A stretch of 64,000 nucleotides of DNA from Cricetomys ansorgei (taxonomy: Eukaryota; Chordata; Mammalia; Rodentia; Nesomyidae): NCBI GenBank assembly GCA_026225945.1, contig JAMJFZ010001264.1:1454501-1518500 (forward strand), in the 5' to 3' direction. The notes beneath the pieces are model-generated. The model ran no database searches. It saw nothing but the letters and a program-made list of their open reading frames with translations, and was not told the DNA's origin. The first letter of the stretch is position 1. Each line of letters starts with the position of its first letter. Shown here one piece after another: positions 48,010 to 58,560 of this stretch. Position numbers and translations under genes: made by a program.

Positions 48010-48379
48010 AACATGTTTTAGTTACTTGTTCTGTTGGTTTAACAAAATACACAATAAAATCAACTTGAGGGAAAAATGAGTTTGTTCTTAGTCCTGTGGG
48101 ATATAGTCCACCATGGTGGGAAAAGCACAGTTTCTAAATGGGTGGTGGGTGGGAGCATTTCTTCTGTGGTCACAGAGAGAGCATTGAATGCCCCTGCTCA
48201 GCTCCCTTTTTCCTTTTTATTCAGTCTGAGTCTCCATTCCATGAAATCTTGCTGCCCAGAGTTAAGGAGGGCATTCCCATGTTAATCAGCATACTCTACA
48301 TAATCCCTCACAAGCATGCTCAGAGATTTGTTTCCATGGTGATTCTAAATCCCATCAAGTTTAAAATCCAGATTTAACC
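48010..48379 (-). mobile_element. Rodent LTR (MaLR/ERVL-type)
   Basis: 'ttacttgttctgttggttta', 'gtgggatatagtccaccatg', 'ggcattcccatgttaatcag' and 'ttctaaatcccatcaagttt' are the reverse complement of the window's recurrent LTR family. Confidence 0.7.
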
Positions 48380-48545
48380 ATGGCACCACTGAATTAGACA
48401 ATTTGGAGATGCTTGTTGTAAATTTGGATAGAAAGTCACCTATGTGACCTTGGAAAATACATATAATCTAACCAGCAACTCTCAGTTTCCTTATCTGTAA
48501 GTAGAAAATTATATGGAGTTCCTAAGGACATTTCTGTTGTTGGTC
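48380..48545 (+). mobile_element. MIR SINE
   Basis: 'cacctatgtgaccttggaaa', 'actctcagtttccttatctg' and 'taagtagaaaattatatgga' follow the MIR core. Confidence 0.8.
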
Positions 48546-49543
48546 CTCAAAAAAAAAAACAACCTAGCAACAGCATATGGTGATTTCATAGCTCCAGAGA
48601 AGGTGTTACTGTGCATGCAGGTAGGCTCCCAAGTGTATGTTGTGGTCTGTTAGAGCAACTAAACAGGGAAAAGTGAAGCTAAAGACTCATCATGGAAAGA
48701 AACTGGTATGAGAAGTCAGAACACTAGAGTGAAGAGACTCTTTTGCCATTGTGCAATTTAGATTCTCCTGGGAAAGACAGGTATCAAATAAATAAAAATA
48801 AAAGACGCAAGATAACTGAAGAGTGTTATAAATGTCACCGAGGAAATAAATGAGGTTTGCAATCCCCAAACAGCAAGGGGTTTTCCAGGAAGAGAAATGA
48901 AGTTCTTTAGAAGGCCCTGAGCAAGGGGAGAACGCAGAGGTAAGGATGCAGAGAAGTTAGACAAGGGTCTAAGAAGTCCTCAGCAGTCACAGTGAGAGTG
49001 CTCACAGCTCCTGTGTGGACAAGGCAGCACAAGAGAATCACTGTCAACTCCTGGATTTTTCCTTGTTTGTTATTTTACAGTCATTTACAAACAGCTGTGT
49101 GCAGATGTTCTTGAATTTGTCCCAGGTGGTTAGTAGGGGCAGATCCAAGGGGATAGCTATATTTTGGAAACAATGTCCACTCTGCATATTCCCTGGTCAA
49201 GACCTGAAGCTAGACTATTCTCCAGGATTGAGTGGTCCACTGAAAAGGATTGACACCCCAAAACTAATGTTTAGACCCGACTCCATGGGCTCAATGGAAG
49301 TCCTCTACTTCTGGTCTTGCATTGAATTCCAGGTGGTAAGAAGCTTTTTCCATTTTGGTTAATTAAAAAAAAAAGTTCCTGTTTTGTTCAACTTCTTTTC
49401 ATTTAAAAGTTATGATTCATCTCCAATTCATGCTGGTGAACAATGCATGATTCTGTTTTATTTTTTATTAAGAAGCTGTCAGGATCTTAACACTATTAAT
49501 AGGTAGTTTCCCAACAATTCTTTGTAAATACTACCATTTACCA
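48546..49543. other. Mostly unique; possible old repeat at 48750-48965
   Basis: Text at 48750-48965 ('aaggccctgagcaaggggag') recalls an ancient mammalian repeat that I cannot name. The 115-codon frame at 49015-49362 shows no domain. Confidence 0.35.
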
Positions 49544-49700
49544 ATTTTTTGTTTTGTTTTTCGAGACAGGATTTCTCTGTTAGAACTGACTGTCCTGGAA
49601 CTCACTCTGTAGACCAGGCTGGCTTCAAACTTACAGAGATCCGCCTGCCTCTGCCTCTCGAGTGCTGGGACTTAGGGAATGTGCCACCACCTCCAGCCTG
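49544..49700 (-). mobile_element. B1 SINE with target-site duplications
   Basis: Reversed B1: 'ttcgagacaggatttctctg', 'ctgtcctggaactcactctg', 'tagaccaggctggcttcaaa', 'gcctctgcctctcgagtgct'. Direct repeats ccatttacca at 49534-49543 and 49701-49710 flank it exactly. Confidence 0.96.
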
Positions 49701-49885
49701 CCATTTACCAGATTTTAAGGATCTGTTTCTATTCTTTCTTTTATCCCGTTGTTTAGTCCATCCACTCATGTACTGTTATTTCTACTTTAAAGTGATAGAG
49801 TGTGCCTTAATATGGAGCAGATCTGGCATCCATATCTAGATCATCTCTTCCATGTTATTTCAACTTCTCTATGACATTGTTAGAG

Positions 49886-50243
49886 TGTGTGAGTGTGTGT
49901 GTTCCTGTGATAAAATACTAACTACGCTGATGAGAGCAACTTAGGAAAGGGATCATTTTCAGGGGTACAGTCCATCATAGGAAGGGAGCCAAGACAATGG
50001 GAGCATGAAACAACTGCTCACATTGAATTCATAATCAAGAAGCAGAGACCAATGAATTCGTCCTGCTGCTCAGCTCCGTTCTCTACTCACACAGCCCAGG
50101 ATCCCAGGTAGAGAGTAGAGCTGCCCACAGTATACTGGTCATCTCATCTCAATTAATGCAATCAATATAATCCTCAATGGGCATGCTCAGAGGCACATCT
50201 CCAAGAATGTTCAAGGTCCATCAAGTTGACAATCAACACTGAC
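49886..50243 (-). mobile_element. Rodent LTR (MaLR/ERVL-type)
   Basis: 'tgtgataaaatactaactac', 'ggatcattttcaggggtaca', 'cagtccatcataggaaggga', 'ggtccatcaagttgacaatc' are the reverse complement of the recurrent rodent LTR. Confidence 0.8.
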
Positions 50244-50264
50244 CCTCAGCAGTAAACCTCCTAA

Positions 50265-51205
50265 CAAATAAATGTAAGTTGAGATGCCATTATGGTTTTG
50301 ATTAATATCCTCTGATGACTGATGATAAAAAAGTCTTTTCATCTTTGAAGAAAATTCTATTTAATTCCATTGACATTTATGTATTTTGGGTATTAATCAC
50401 TATTTGATAACTGATTTCAAATATATTCTCTTACACTGTGTGTTGCTTTTCATTTTGTTAACTATGTCATTTGACAAACAAAAGATTTCTTTTTACATAC
50501 TCCCATATTCTATTTTTCATTTTGGAGACTATGCTTTTGGATGTTCTAGCCCAAATCTCATTGCCAGATCCAGTGTCATAGATTTCTCCCGAGTGCTTTG
50601 GATATTACATTTAAGACTGTAATTCAGGTAAAGTTTGCGTGTGGTATAAGACAATGGTCCTACATCATTATTTTCCATGTCATGTGATGCTTACCCTGCA
50701 TCACCTTTTGAAACTGTCCTTTCCCATTGACTGGTCTTGACAGCCCTTCTCCAGAGCATTTTTTCCTGGGCTTTTCATTTTATCCCAGTATCTCTGTGTC
50801 TGTCTTTCTGCCAGTGCCACACTGTTCTAGTCACTGTAGCTTTACAATATTTTCATATCAGAAGTGTGTACTCTATCAAATGTGTTCTTTTGTCAAGACT
50901 GTTTTGGGTATTTCATATCCTCAGAGAGCCTATCTGAATTTTAAAGAGATTTTTCCTAATTCTTCTGAAGAAAGGTACTTGGATCTAACATAGATTGTGT
51001 TGAATCCCTGTGTTGCTTTGAAAAATACTGGCATCATAACAACAATAATCCTTCTAATCCATAAACGGTAAGATGGTCTTCCTGTTTGTCTTATGGTTTC
51101 AGGTTTGTTCTTAACTATTTTATTCTCTTCAATGTTGTTGTAAGTATTTTAGTCTTCTAGTGTTGCAAATTAAATAGCCTTAATTTTCTTTTTAATATGC
51201 TCATT
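50265..51205 (-). mobile_element. LINE-1 ORF2 remnant (C-terminal half), minus strand
   Basis: The plus strand reads the reverse complement of L1 ORF2. Examples are 'gttttgattaatatcctctg' near 50295, 'tcattgccagatccagtgtc' near 50558, 'acacattgttctagtcactg'-like text near 50820 and 'catcataacaacaataatcc' near 51031. Frames are broken throughout. The fragment continues after a SINE and an AT-rich block at 51640. Confidence 0.85.
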
Positions 51206-51217
51206 TAAAAATGTTTA

Positions 51218-51408
51218 TTATATTGTGTGTGTGTGTGTGTGTGTGCACATGCGCATGTGCACATGTGTATGCACCTGTGCATACCACAGGCCATGTGTGG
51301 AAGCCAGAAGAGTTGGTCTCTCCTTCTACCACGTTGGATTTTGGGGAGTCAACTCAAGTGCTCAGGCTTGGCTGCAAGTATCTCTACCTGCTGAGCCTCC
51401 CATAGCCC
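51218..51408 (-). mobile_element. B3-type SINE with TG tail
   Basis: (TG)n at 51223-51244 is followed by 'aagccagaagagttggtctc', 'tccttctaccacgttggatt' and 'acctgctgagcctcccatag'. This is a reversed B3 body and tRNA head inserted in the L1. Confidence 0.85.
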
Positions 51409-51413
51409 TAGAG

Positions 51414-51640
51414 TATTTATACCATATTATAGTATGATATACAATATCATATTATATACAATATTTATAACTGTATATTTTATATAATGTATATATAATC
51501 AATAGTCAAAAACCAGTTGATTATAAATGATATATATTACTATATATAATATATTACATATATGTTGCATATTATCTATCATATATGTTGTATATATATT
51601 ATTATACCATGTAATTAACTGGTTTCTGAATATTGATTTT
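51414..51640. repeat. AT-rich palindromic block
   Basis: Arms 51498-51523 and 51612-51637 are reverse complements with 3 mismatches in 26 bases. The 88 bp between them are almost pure A/T with further alternating TATA words. The left part (51414-51497) is a similar AT-rich stretch. Confidence 0.85.
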
Positions 51641-52184
51641 GGATTAATATCCATTTATTTTTTCTTTCTTTTGTGATATTTTTAGAATCTTCTACACATA
51701 AAATAATGTTATCTGTGAAGAGAGATAATTGTACCTCTTTCTTTCCAATTCTGATACCTGGTAAAAGAAAATTTCCTGCCTAATTGCTATGGTTACAACT
51801 TTCAGTACTGTGTAGAACAAAAGTGGTGAGGGTGGAACACCCTAGCCTTGTTCCTGACTGTAGCAGAAAGGCATTCAGTCTTTTATTATTGAATATGTAC
51901 TAGATGTGGACTCTTCATATAAGACCTTTATTACAACTGTGAGGCACCTTCCTTCTGTTTCTGATTTGTTGACTGATTAATTTCATTTAAAATCCCTTTT
52001 CTACATCTACAATTGAGACAATCATATGTTTTGTCTTTCATTCTGTTAAGCTATGTAGAGAATACTATTGATTCTTAAAAATTAATTTAATATTGCATGA
52101 TTTTACTAAATATTTCTGAGGTTCATACTATATTTCTATAACTTTTCATGGACTTTCAAGGTGTGAAGCAATATCGTTTCATCT
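51641..52184 (-). mobile_element. LINE-1 ORF2 remnant, continuation (reverse transcriptase region)
   Basis: Reverse-complement L1 ORF2: 'atgttatctgtgaagagaga' near 51705, 'cctgcctaattgctatggtt' near 51776, 'aacaaaagtggtgagggtgg' near 51818 and 'gagacaatcatatgttttgt' near 52014. The order and direction continue the 50265-51205 fragment, but all frames are closed. Confidence 0.85.
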
Positions 52185-52195
52185 TCAAATAGAAG

Positions 52196-52359
52196 TTTTT
52201 TTTTTTTTGTTTGTTTTTTTTGAGACAGGGTTTCTCTGTTGTAACTCCGGCTGTCCTGGAACTTACTCTGTAGACCAGGTTGGCCTTGAACTCACAGAGA
52301 TCCGCCTGCCTCTGCCTCCTGAGTGCTTGGATTAAAGGCATGTTCCACCACTGTCCACC
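52196..52359 (-). mobile_element. B1 SINE with target-site duplications
   Basis: Reversed B1 with T-rich start: 'tgagacagggtttctctgtt', 'gtaactccggctgtcctgga', 'cttgaactcacagagatccg', 'ctgcctcctgagtgcttgga'. Exact direct repeats tcaaatagaag lie at 52185-52195 and 52360-52370. It is the best preserved B1 in the window. Confidence 0.97.
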
Positions 52360-52370
52360 TCAAATAGAAG

Positions 52371-52740
52371 ATTTTAACTCATCTTTTCTGGTTTTTACAT
52401 CTATAATCTTGCACCACTGTGAGGATTTGTGGCCCAAATTCTCCCGTTCTATAGTTAATGAAAGAGGAGTATGTTTTCATGTCTGGTGACAGACTATAGA
52501 GAAAACAAACTATATTTTCTCTTCATTGAGTAGAAGCAGGTTTCTGCATGTGAAACATCTATTTCTATAATGTTAAAAATATTGATTGGTTAAAGTTTTA
52601 TTAGAAATCCGAGTTTAACTTGGCAAAATGAAAATGCCCATAGAACTTCTCTCTATAGATATGTTAATATGGTGAAATACGCTAATGGACTGCCTAACCC
52701 TGACCTTGCATCTCGTCATAAACTCCCTGTGTCCTCCTGT
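52371..52740 (-). mobile_element. Second LINE-1 ORF2 piece, overlapping region
   Basis: With the B1 removed, 52165-52195 joined to 52371 onward reads again as the L1 ORF2 region already seen at about 51700 ('...caaatagaagattttaac'). It then moves to 'ccctgaccttgcatctcgtc' near 52697. The same part of ORF2 therefore occurs twice, so this is a separate or duplicated L1 fragment. Confidence 0.6.
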
Positions 52741-52919
52741 GCTTTTTAAAACCTTTGGCACATATTGTATGTATGCTATGTGTTGCTCCATGTAATAATC
52801 TAAGCCATGTGTGCAACAAACATTTCTGTATCCTGGAAATTGTTTTCTTTTGTTGGGAAACTTTACATTTTTCTCCTTTATTTTTTATAAATAAATAATA
52901 AAGAGTTGTACAGCATAAA
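52741..52919. other. Junction sequence between L1 pieces
   Basis: AT-rich. It cannot be assigned to either neighbouring L1 with confidence. Confidence 0.35.
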
Positions 52920-54238
52920 TACACTACTCTATTGTAGGTCACTAAACTTACTCCCTCTAACTACATTTTGGAAACTATTTTCCAGTCTCTCTATTTTTCA
53001 ATCCTTTTGCCCCTAGTAGCCTCTAGAGGCCACTACCCTAATTTCTATTTTTAGGAAATCAACCTTTTTTACCACCACATGTGATTAAAAAAAAAAAAAA
53101 TCATGTGTTCATTGTCCTCCTGAGCCGTCTCATTTAACTTAACATGATGTTCTTCAGTACCATGATACTCCACATTGTGTATTTACCATATATTTTTTAT
53201 CCTCTCACCTGTTTCTAGGCATCTCCATTGATTTTATGTTTCACTGTTGTGACTGGGATAACAGTAAACATGAGAGTGAAGCCTCCCTTTTAAAATGACT
53301 TGATTTCCTTTGGGTACATACCTAGTCGTAGAATATTTCCATCAAATAGTAGTTCTATTTCTGTCCCTTTGAGAAGCTTCCATGCTGCTTTTAACAGTGA
53401 CTGTATTTCTTTTCTTTCCACAAACTATGTACAAGAATTAGTCATTTTTTATCTATTTGGCAATAATGAGTCTAACCAGGATGGGATGATCTATCTTTGT
53501 AACTTTGCCCTATGTTTCCCTGATGATGGAGATGTTGAACATTTTTGGCACATATTGCGCATTTGTAGACCTTCTTTTAAGAAGTATCTAATTTGACCAT
53601 CGCTCTATGTGTTAATGGGACTATTCTTCATGTTATTGTTAAGTTATTTTACATCTCTTCTAAGTTCTAGATAATAGTCTCTTAACAAGTAGTTTGCAAA
53701 TTTTTTGCCTACTCTGTAGGATGTTTCTTTGTCCTTTGGTTATTTGTTTTGCATTGTGTTTTGCATTGTAGAAGCTTCTTGTTTGATATAATGTATGTGT
53801 GCATTGATGATAATTTTATATTTTCATATAGATCATGCATTTAGGGCTTTGATCCATTCTGAGATAAGATGAATTCTTAATTTTAATCAATCTTGTATTT
53901 CTTGCATAAACTCTACTTCCTCCTGTATTTATTTGAAAGTGATATTTGTAATTGTTTGAATTTATCTTTGACAATTTCATCAGTATTTTAAAGAGCAAGA
54001 TGTCTGTAGACTAATGAGAAAGCATTAAACATTAAGATTTGTTATTAAGATTATTTTCCTTTTGGAAGAGGATTGAAAGATTGCCTTCTTTATGCTCTTG
54101 TGAGGGTGCATGACCCGATCTTCAATGTTTTCTTAGAACTGAAGTTCTAGGAAGTCATCTGGATCTGCTTGCCTCTGTAGAACTGTGTGAGTAGGGTACA
54201 ACTAATCACTTTTCCACCTCCTCTGTAGTAACTCTTAG
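52920..54238 (-). mobile_element. Third LINE-1 remnant: 3' UTR and ORF2, L1M-type
   Basis: The left end is the reversed L1 3' UTR ('ggccactaccctaatttcta', 'tttaacttaacatgatgttc'). Next come ORF2 C-terminal blocks ('cctttgggtacatacctagt', 'aagtagtttgcaaatttttt', 'tgatccattctgagataaga'), and then 'aggaagtcatctggatctgc' near 54150. It is out of frame and stop-rich, so it is inactive. Confidence 0.82.
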
Positions 54239-54389
54239 TTTTCTTTGGTGGAATTGATTTTTACCGGGGACCAAGCACCACAATGAGGACCAGGGAATGT
54301 AAAGCTGGTGTGACATCAGCAGGGAAAAGCAGGAATAAATCTTCTGGATGGGTGAAAGCAAGATCTCTCCTTATTTTGGCTTTTTTATT
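54239..54389. other. Unassigned sequence beside CT tract
   Basis: Nothing recognised. It contains 'aataaa' near 54336 and may belong to the unassigned block that follows. Confidence 0.3.
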
Positions 54390-54453
54390 CTCTCTCTTTC
54401 TCTTTCTCTCTCTCTCTGTCTCTCTCTGTCTCTCTCTTTCTCTCTCTCTCTCT
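54390..54453. repeat. (CT)n-rich microsatellite
   Basis: CT/CTTT/CTGT units over 64 bp. Confidence 0.95.
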
Positions 54454-54552
54454 TCAAGCTTTCTTCTCTCTATACAATTCAAGCTTTTCCTCTCTGTACA
54501 ATTTCTATCTCTTATTTAAACTTATTCTTTATGGTATTTTCCCATAAAATCA

Positions 54553-54554
<2 letters not shown>

Positions 54555-54590
<36 letters not shown>
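54555..54590. repeat. (CA)n microsatellite
   Basis: A pure CA run of 36 bp. Confidence 0.97.
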
Positions 54591-54591
<1 letters not shown>

Positions 54592-54840
54592 CTTGTGAAC
54601 GAAGCAAAGCTTCAGCACACACTCACCTCATGCACACATACAATGTGTAAGTTTTAACACATGCACTCCTTACCCATACCCATCTTGTAAGCTTCCTCTT
54701 GTTCTTGTGGAAGAAACAAAGCTCCAATATATACACATCTCAGTCATTCTCGTATAAGCTTCCTTTGAAAGCTGCTTCTTCCTCATGGAAGAAGCAAAGC
54801 TCCAACACACATACATCTTACCCACAATTCTTGCAAGCCT
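54591..54840. repeat. Three-copy tandem repeat of a 65-110 bp unit
   Basis: A 'gaagcaaagctccaacacac' motif (with variants) recurs near 54600, 54711 and 54788. A 'cttgtaagcttcc'-type motif recurs near 54684, 54749 and 54830. The unit length varies. The family is unknown; it could be the tandem region of a rodent ERV LTR (inference). Confidence 0.65.
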
Positions 54841-56055
54841 TTTTTCCTTCCCTTCTCTCATCTCTTGTTTCTCTTCTTCTTCTCCTCCCACTACTCTATT
54901 TCTCCTATTGTCTGTCTGTTTTTCCATATACCTTATATATATTTTTAGACAAAGCCCCTCATGGGGAAAGATCACATCTTAATCATAAACTTAAACTTCA
55001 CATAATGATTACAGGTTTTGCATTTCAGTGATTACAAGTTCCATGTTTTTTAAAAACAAGTTATCTTAAACCCACACCTGAACACCTAGTTACCCAAATA
55101 TTTTCTCCCCACAGCACATCTATATCCTAAAAGCAGTAGTTTTTCTATTATAGATTAACAGAGTTTAAGCAAGCCAACCAATTTCACAGCCAGCTTCAAT
55201 TGTAGCTGGCAGGTTGCTAGGGAACAATTACACATCATAGTATCCTAACCTAACACAATTCTTATTTAGTTAACACAGTTAAGCAAATTTATTATAACTA
55301 AAAACTTTAAATCAGGGGTCTTTTTGCTTTTCTTAAGTAAAAGAAGAATCTGCTGCACAGCTCTATAGCCCAAGGTACACCCCAAACTCATCAGTAAACT
55401 TTTGATTATAGAAACCAGGAAAGAATCAATTTTATTTGTGGTGGAGGAAGTTCAAGCCTAAAATTGGGCGCTGAAACTCATTTGTTATTTCTTGATCATG
55501 GGTCTGTTTTTCATGGGTGAAACTTGTGAGCCCTAGTAATTAAGTTTTCTTTGTTCTAGCTTTCCTAACCCTGACCAAAAAAGTCCCTAGCAAAAATATG
55601 TTTTCCTCCTAAGTTACTGATTCCAAGGCAGCAACAAAACATCCTAATCTAATCCATTAACTATATGTGAAAAACACCTATTGTTTTTAAGCATACGTGG
55701 TTTTTAGTTATTCTTTCTGGAGTTTCAATGGAATCACTGGTTTAATTCAGTAGCACTGCCTTGCCCAAGTGGCATTGCTCAAGGGAAAATCATCATCGTT
55801 GTAATGTGTGCCCGTGACACTGCCCAGTGAGGGGTTAGAGAGCCCCATAGAATTTTCATACCACAAGAGAGAAAGGGAATCCATGAGAGCAACAAGCACA
55901 TTAAGGCCCAGCTGTGACAAAGGACATTCAGGAGACAATCCCCTGGAAGGCCAAGGTAGAAACCTATTGTTGCCTTGTTAAACAGTAGGCTGTCCTCCTG
56001 AAGCTCTAATACTGGCTGTTGTTCACTTGCACTGCTCCCAGCAGATTTTGGCAAA
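54841..56055. other. Unassigned block, possible degraded ERV or unique sequence
   Basis: About 1.2 kb with a pyrimidine-rich start (54841-54905). It holds one short motif 'attgggcgctgaaactc' near 55462 that weakly recalls a reversed retroviral primer-binding site. I cannot confirm any viral gene: frames at 54699-55031 and 55779-56054 show no gag, pro, pol or env motif. Confidence 0.25.
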
Positions 56056-56199
56056 TTATATTTGCTTAGAAAGTCATTTACTTTTGCATCAGTGAAACTT
56101 CCTCTGCTGCCGTCATTGTTTCTTCCCCATTATTTTATCTGTGCTTTCTTCTCTCACTCATGTACTATAAATCATCTCAACTTTCTTCATAATTAGATT
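56056..56199. other. Unique sequence
   Basis: Nothing recognised. Confidence 0.35.
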
Positions 56200-56640
56200 A
56201 GCTAGTGCTTATCTATTTTGTTCATTGCTTAAACAAATATTTACATGCTGATATGGCTCCTTTTCTCTCCTACTTTATTAGTTTTTGCTTTTGTTCTTAG
56301 CATTCTGCTTCATTCTCTTTGTTAACTGCATTGTTCTGTTGTCTCCCAAGTTGTGGGGCTAGATGTCAAATTTATCTGCTGTCATCTATTCTCACTGGCA
56401 CATGCATTTCTTCTGGCCATTGCTTTACTTGTATACATTAAATATAATATTGATTCTAATACTTAGAATTAGCACATTTACAGTGCTTGATACTGGTTTT
56501 TATCTTTTCATTTGAACCTATTTTTTTTGCAAAATAATGAAAGAGTGTTTAAATTATTAACCTTTTATGATTTATTCAACTCTTTAAATCATGATCTAAT
56601 ACTTGGTGACATCAGAATTGTTCATGAATGTCCAATATGC
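56200..56640 (-). mobile_element. LINE-1 ORF2 N-terminal-side remnant
   Basis: Reversed L1 ORF2 between endonuclease and reverse transcriptase: 'ctcctactttattagttttt', 'cccaagttgtggggctagat', 'ggccattgctttacttgtat'. It is eroded. Confidence 0.55.
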
Positions 56641-56773
56641 ATTAGGAAAGAAGTTGTCTTGGTATTAACCAGGTGGAAATAAATCTTATTCTGTGTCTTC
56701 CTAATCCATACTTGCCCTTGTTCACAGCAGGTAGAGCCTCCCTGTCTGGTGAGTGTAAGTATGGAGTGTGAGT

Positions 56774-56775
<2 letters not shown>

Positions 56776-56812
<37 letters not shown>
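56776..56812. repeat. (TG)n microsatellite
   Basis: An almost pure TG run of 37 bp. Confidence 0.97.
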
Positions 56813-56815
<3 letters not shown>

Positions 56816-57059
56816 ATGCACATGTCCTTGTATTTCCTGTAGTTTCTGTCTGGAGCGTGGCTGATATCAAAGAAGTCTCGTCGTAGCTTTGCTTGCAGTT
56901 TGGGTCTTTGTCATTATAAGGGCTTCCTTTGAGTGTTATCTCCTTTTGTCCTGAGTCCTAACTGATCGGCTAAGAGCGCAAGCCCCTGCTTCTTTTCATT
57001 TGCGGCATATTTTAGCTTAGCCTTCCGGAATGCACTAATTTTATGCGTCCAGTGTGCAC
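56813..57059. other. Unique sequence, slightly CpG-enriched
   Basis: No repeat or gene is recognised. Isolated CpGs near 56853, 56879 and 56965. Confidence 0.35.
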
Positions 57060-57400
57060 AGGGTTGTTTTGCTTGGTGAGCCAGTTTACAAACATTTGTC
57101 TTTTAACACATGAGTTAAGCACAATTGCAGTCACTAGCATAACTGAGAAGATTTATTTCAGATCTATCAATTATATATACTGTATGCATTATGTTTTCAT
57201 TGCATAAAGGCTCACCTTTGTCATATTCTCTCTCTCTTCCTCCTCCTCTCCCTCTTCTCTCTTCCTCTCCCTCTACGCTCTCCTACTATTTTGTTTATTT
57301 TACTTTTTATTGATTTGGGCTCCTTTTGTTATTTAGAAAGGTTGCCATCATATCCCTTAAACTGATGCCTGTATGTAACAGCAGAGTCTACTTTTTTGTC
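57060..57400 (-). mobile_element. Old L1M/HAL1-type LINE remnant with CT tract
   Basis: 'caattgcagtcactagcata', 'tactattttgtttattttac' and 'ttgttatttagaaaggttgc' resemble the reversed start of L1 ORF2. A pyrimidine tract at 57225-57275 interrupts it. Confidence 0.5.
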
Positions 57401-58037
57401 TTAGTTTGATTCTTCTGCCACAGCTGCCCTTAAAGTTCTGACCCTAGCCTGCCTTGCTCCCTCTGTTTTCCTGGACCAACGCTTTCATCTACAGTGTCAG
57501 ACCCTAACTCTATCAACACACATTTCTGGTTTCTTATTTCACCAATTACTGAGAAATTAAAGTTTGTAAAGTCCCTTGTCTTTATGGTGTGTCGCAAGGC
57601 AAGATTGGAGTGATTTTATGTGCTTGCCTTGTTCATGAGCATATTTTTTTTAGATGTGTGAAGATTCTAATTTAGGCTGCTGCCATTATCCCATGGACCT
57701 GGAAGCTTCTCATAGACTTTTATGAGAATTAAATGAGCTAATCTAGTGAAAGTAAAGATCGCTCATTACCCTTTGGTGGAAAGACTTTAGTAATTTGTTC
57801 TCTTGCATTTAAGGACTAACATATTTTTCTAACTACTATCCATTAACCCTTTTCTGTGAAGTATTTTGTCCCCTTTCACTAATCATTAGGTCTTTTGTTT
57901 TTAACAACACGAATTGTGTCTCGAGTTGCAGAAAGTTGGAAAGACTTGAGGGGACACTGGCATTCTGGGGATCATCTCTGCAGAGAGCAGAAAGGCATGA
58001 AGCACCTGGGCATCTAGAATTGAAGGCATTAAATCAG
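57401..58037. other. Unique sequence, nothing recognised
   Basis: No repeat or gene is recognised. Confidence 0.4.
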
Positions 58038-58253
58038 CAGTTCTAAATCTGTGGGTCGTGACTCCTTAGGGGTGACCTTTCATAAGGGTCACCTAAGACC
58101 ATCTGCTTATTAGATATTTACATTATGATTCATAACAGTAGCAAAATTACATTTATGAAGTAGCAGTGAAAATAATTTTGTGTTTGGGGGGGTCAGCACT
58201 CCATAAGAAGCTGTATTAAAATTTCACAGCATGAGGAAGGTTGAGAACCACTG
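58038..58253. mobile_element. URR1-like hAT-Charlie nonautonomous DNA transposon
   Basis: Left end 'cagttctaaatctgtgggtc' and right end 'aaggttgagaaccactg' form the inverted termini. The interior has 'tttacattatgattcataac', 'agtagcaaaattacatttat' and 'gaaaataattttgtgtttgg'. It is opposite in orientation to the copy at 22628. It is complete end to end but diverged. Confidence 0.9.
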
Positions 58254-58395
58254 CTCTAAACAGAAGAATGACTGCTGAATCAGGGGATAAAGGAAAACTG
58301 AGTTCTTTGATTAGTGATTGCTCTCATACTTAGTTTTGACCTAAATTGTGGGTAAAGTTATGAGTCCTTTTCATATACCATCTCACCTGGGTTAA

Positions 58396-58560
58396 ACATG
58401 AAAATACCAAAACTGGATACGGTGTTGCATATGGGTAATCCCAGCACTTGGGAGGCTGAGGCAGGAGGATTTAAAATAAAAATTCTAGAACAACCTGGAC
58501 TGCATAGTGAGTTCCAGCCCAGACTGAACTAAAGAGTAGGATTCTCAAAAGGGAAAGACA
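58396..58560 (+). mobile_element. Old B1-like SINE
   Basis: 'ggtaatcccagcacttggga', 'ggctgaggcaggaggattta' and 'ctggactgcatagtgagttc' give a forward B1/PB1-type element, more diverged than the other copies. Confidence 0.85.

Noticed and set aside
49015..49362. 115-codon plus-strand frame
   Set aside because: No domain or conserved motif is recognised and it has no exon partners.
54841..56055. Provirus with gag, pol or env genes
   Set aside because: No retroviral protein motif could be read on either strand. The primer-binding-like GGGCGC alone is too weak.
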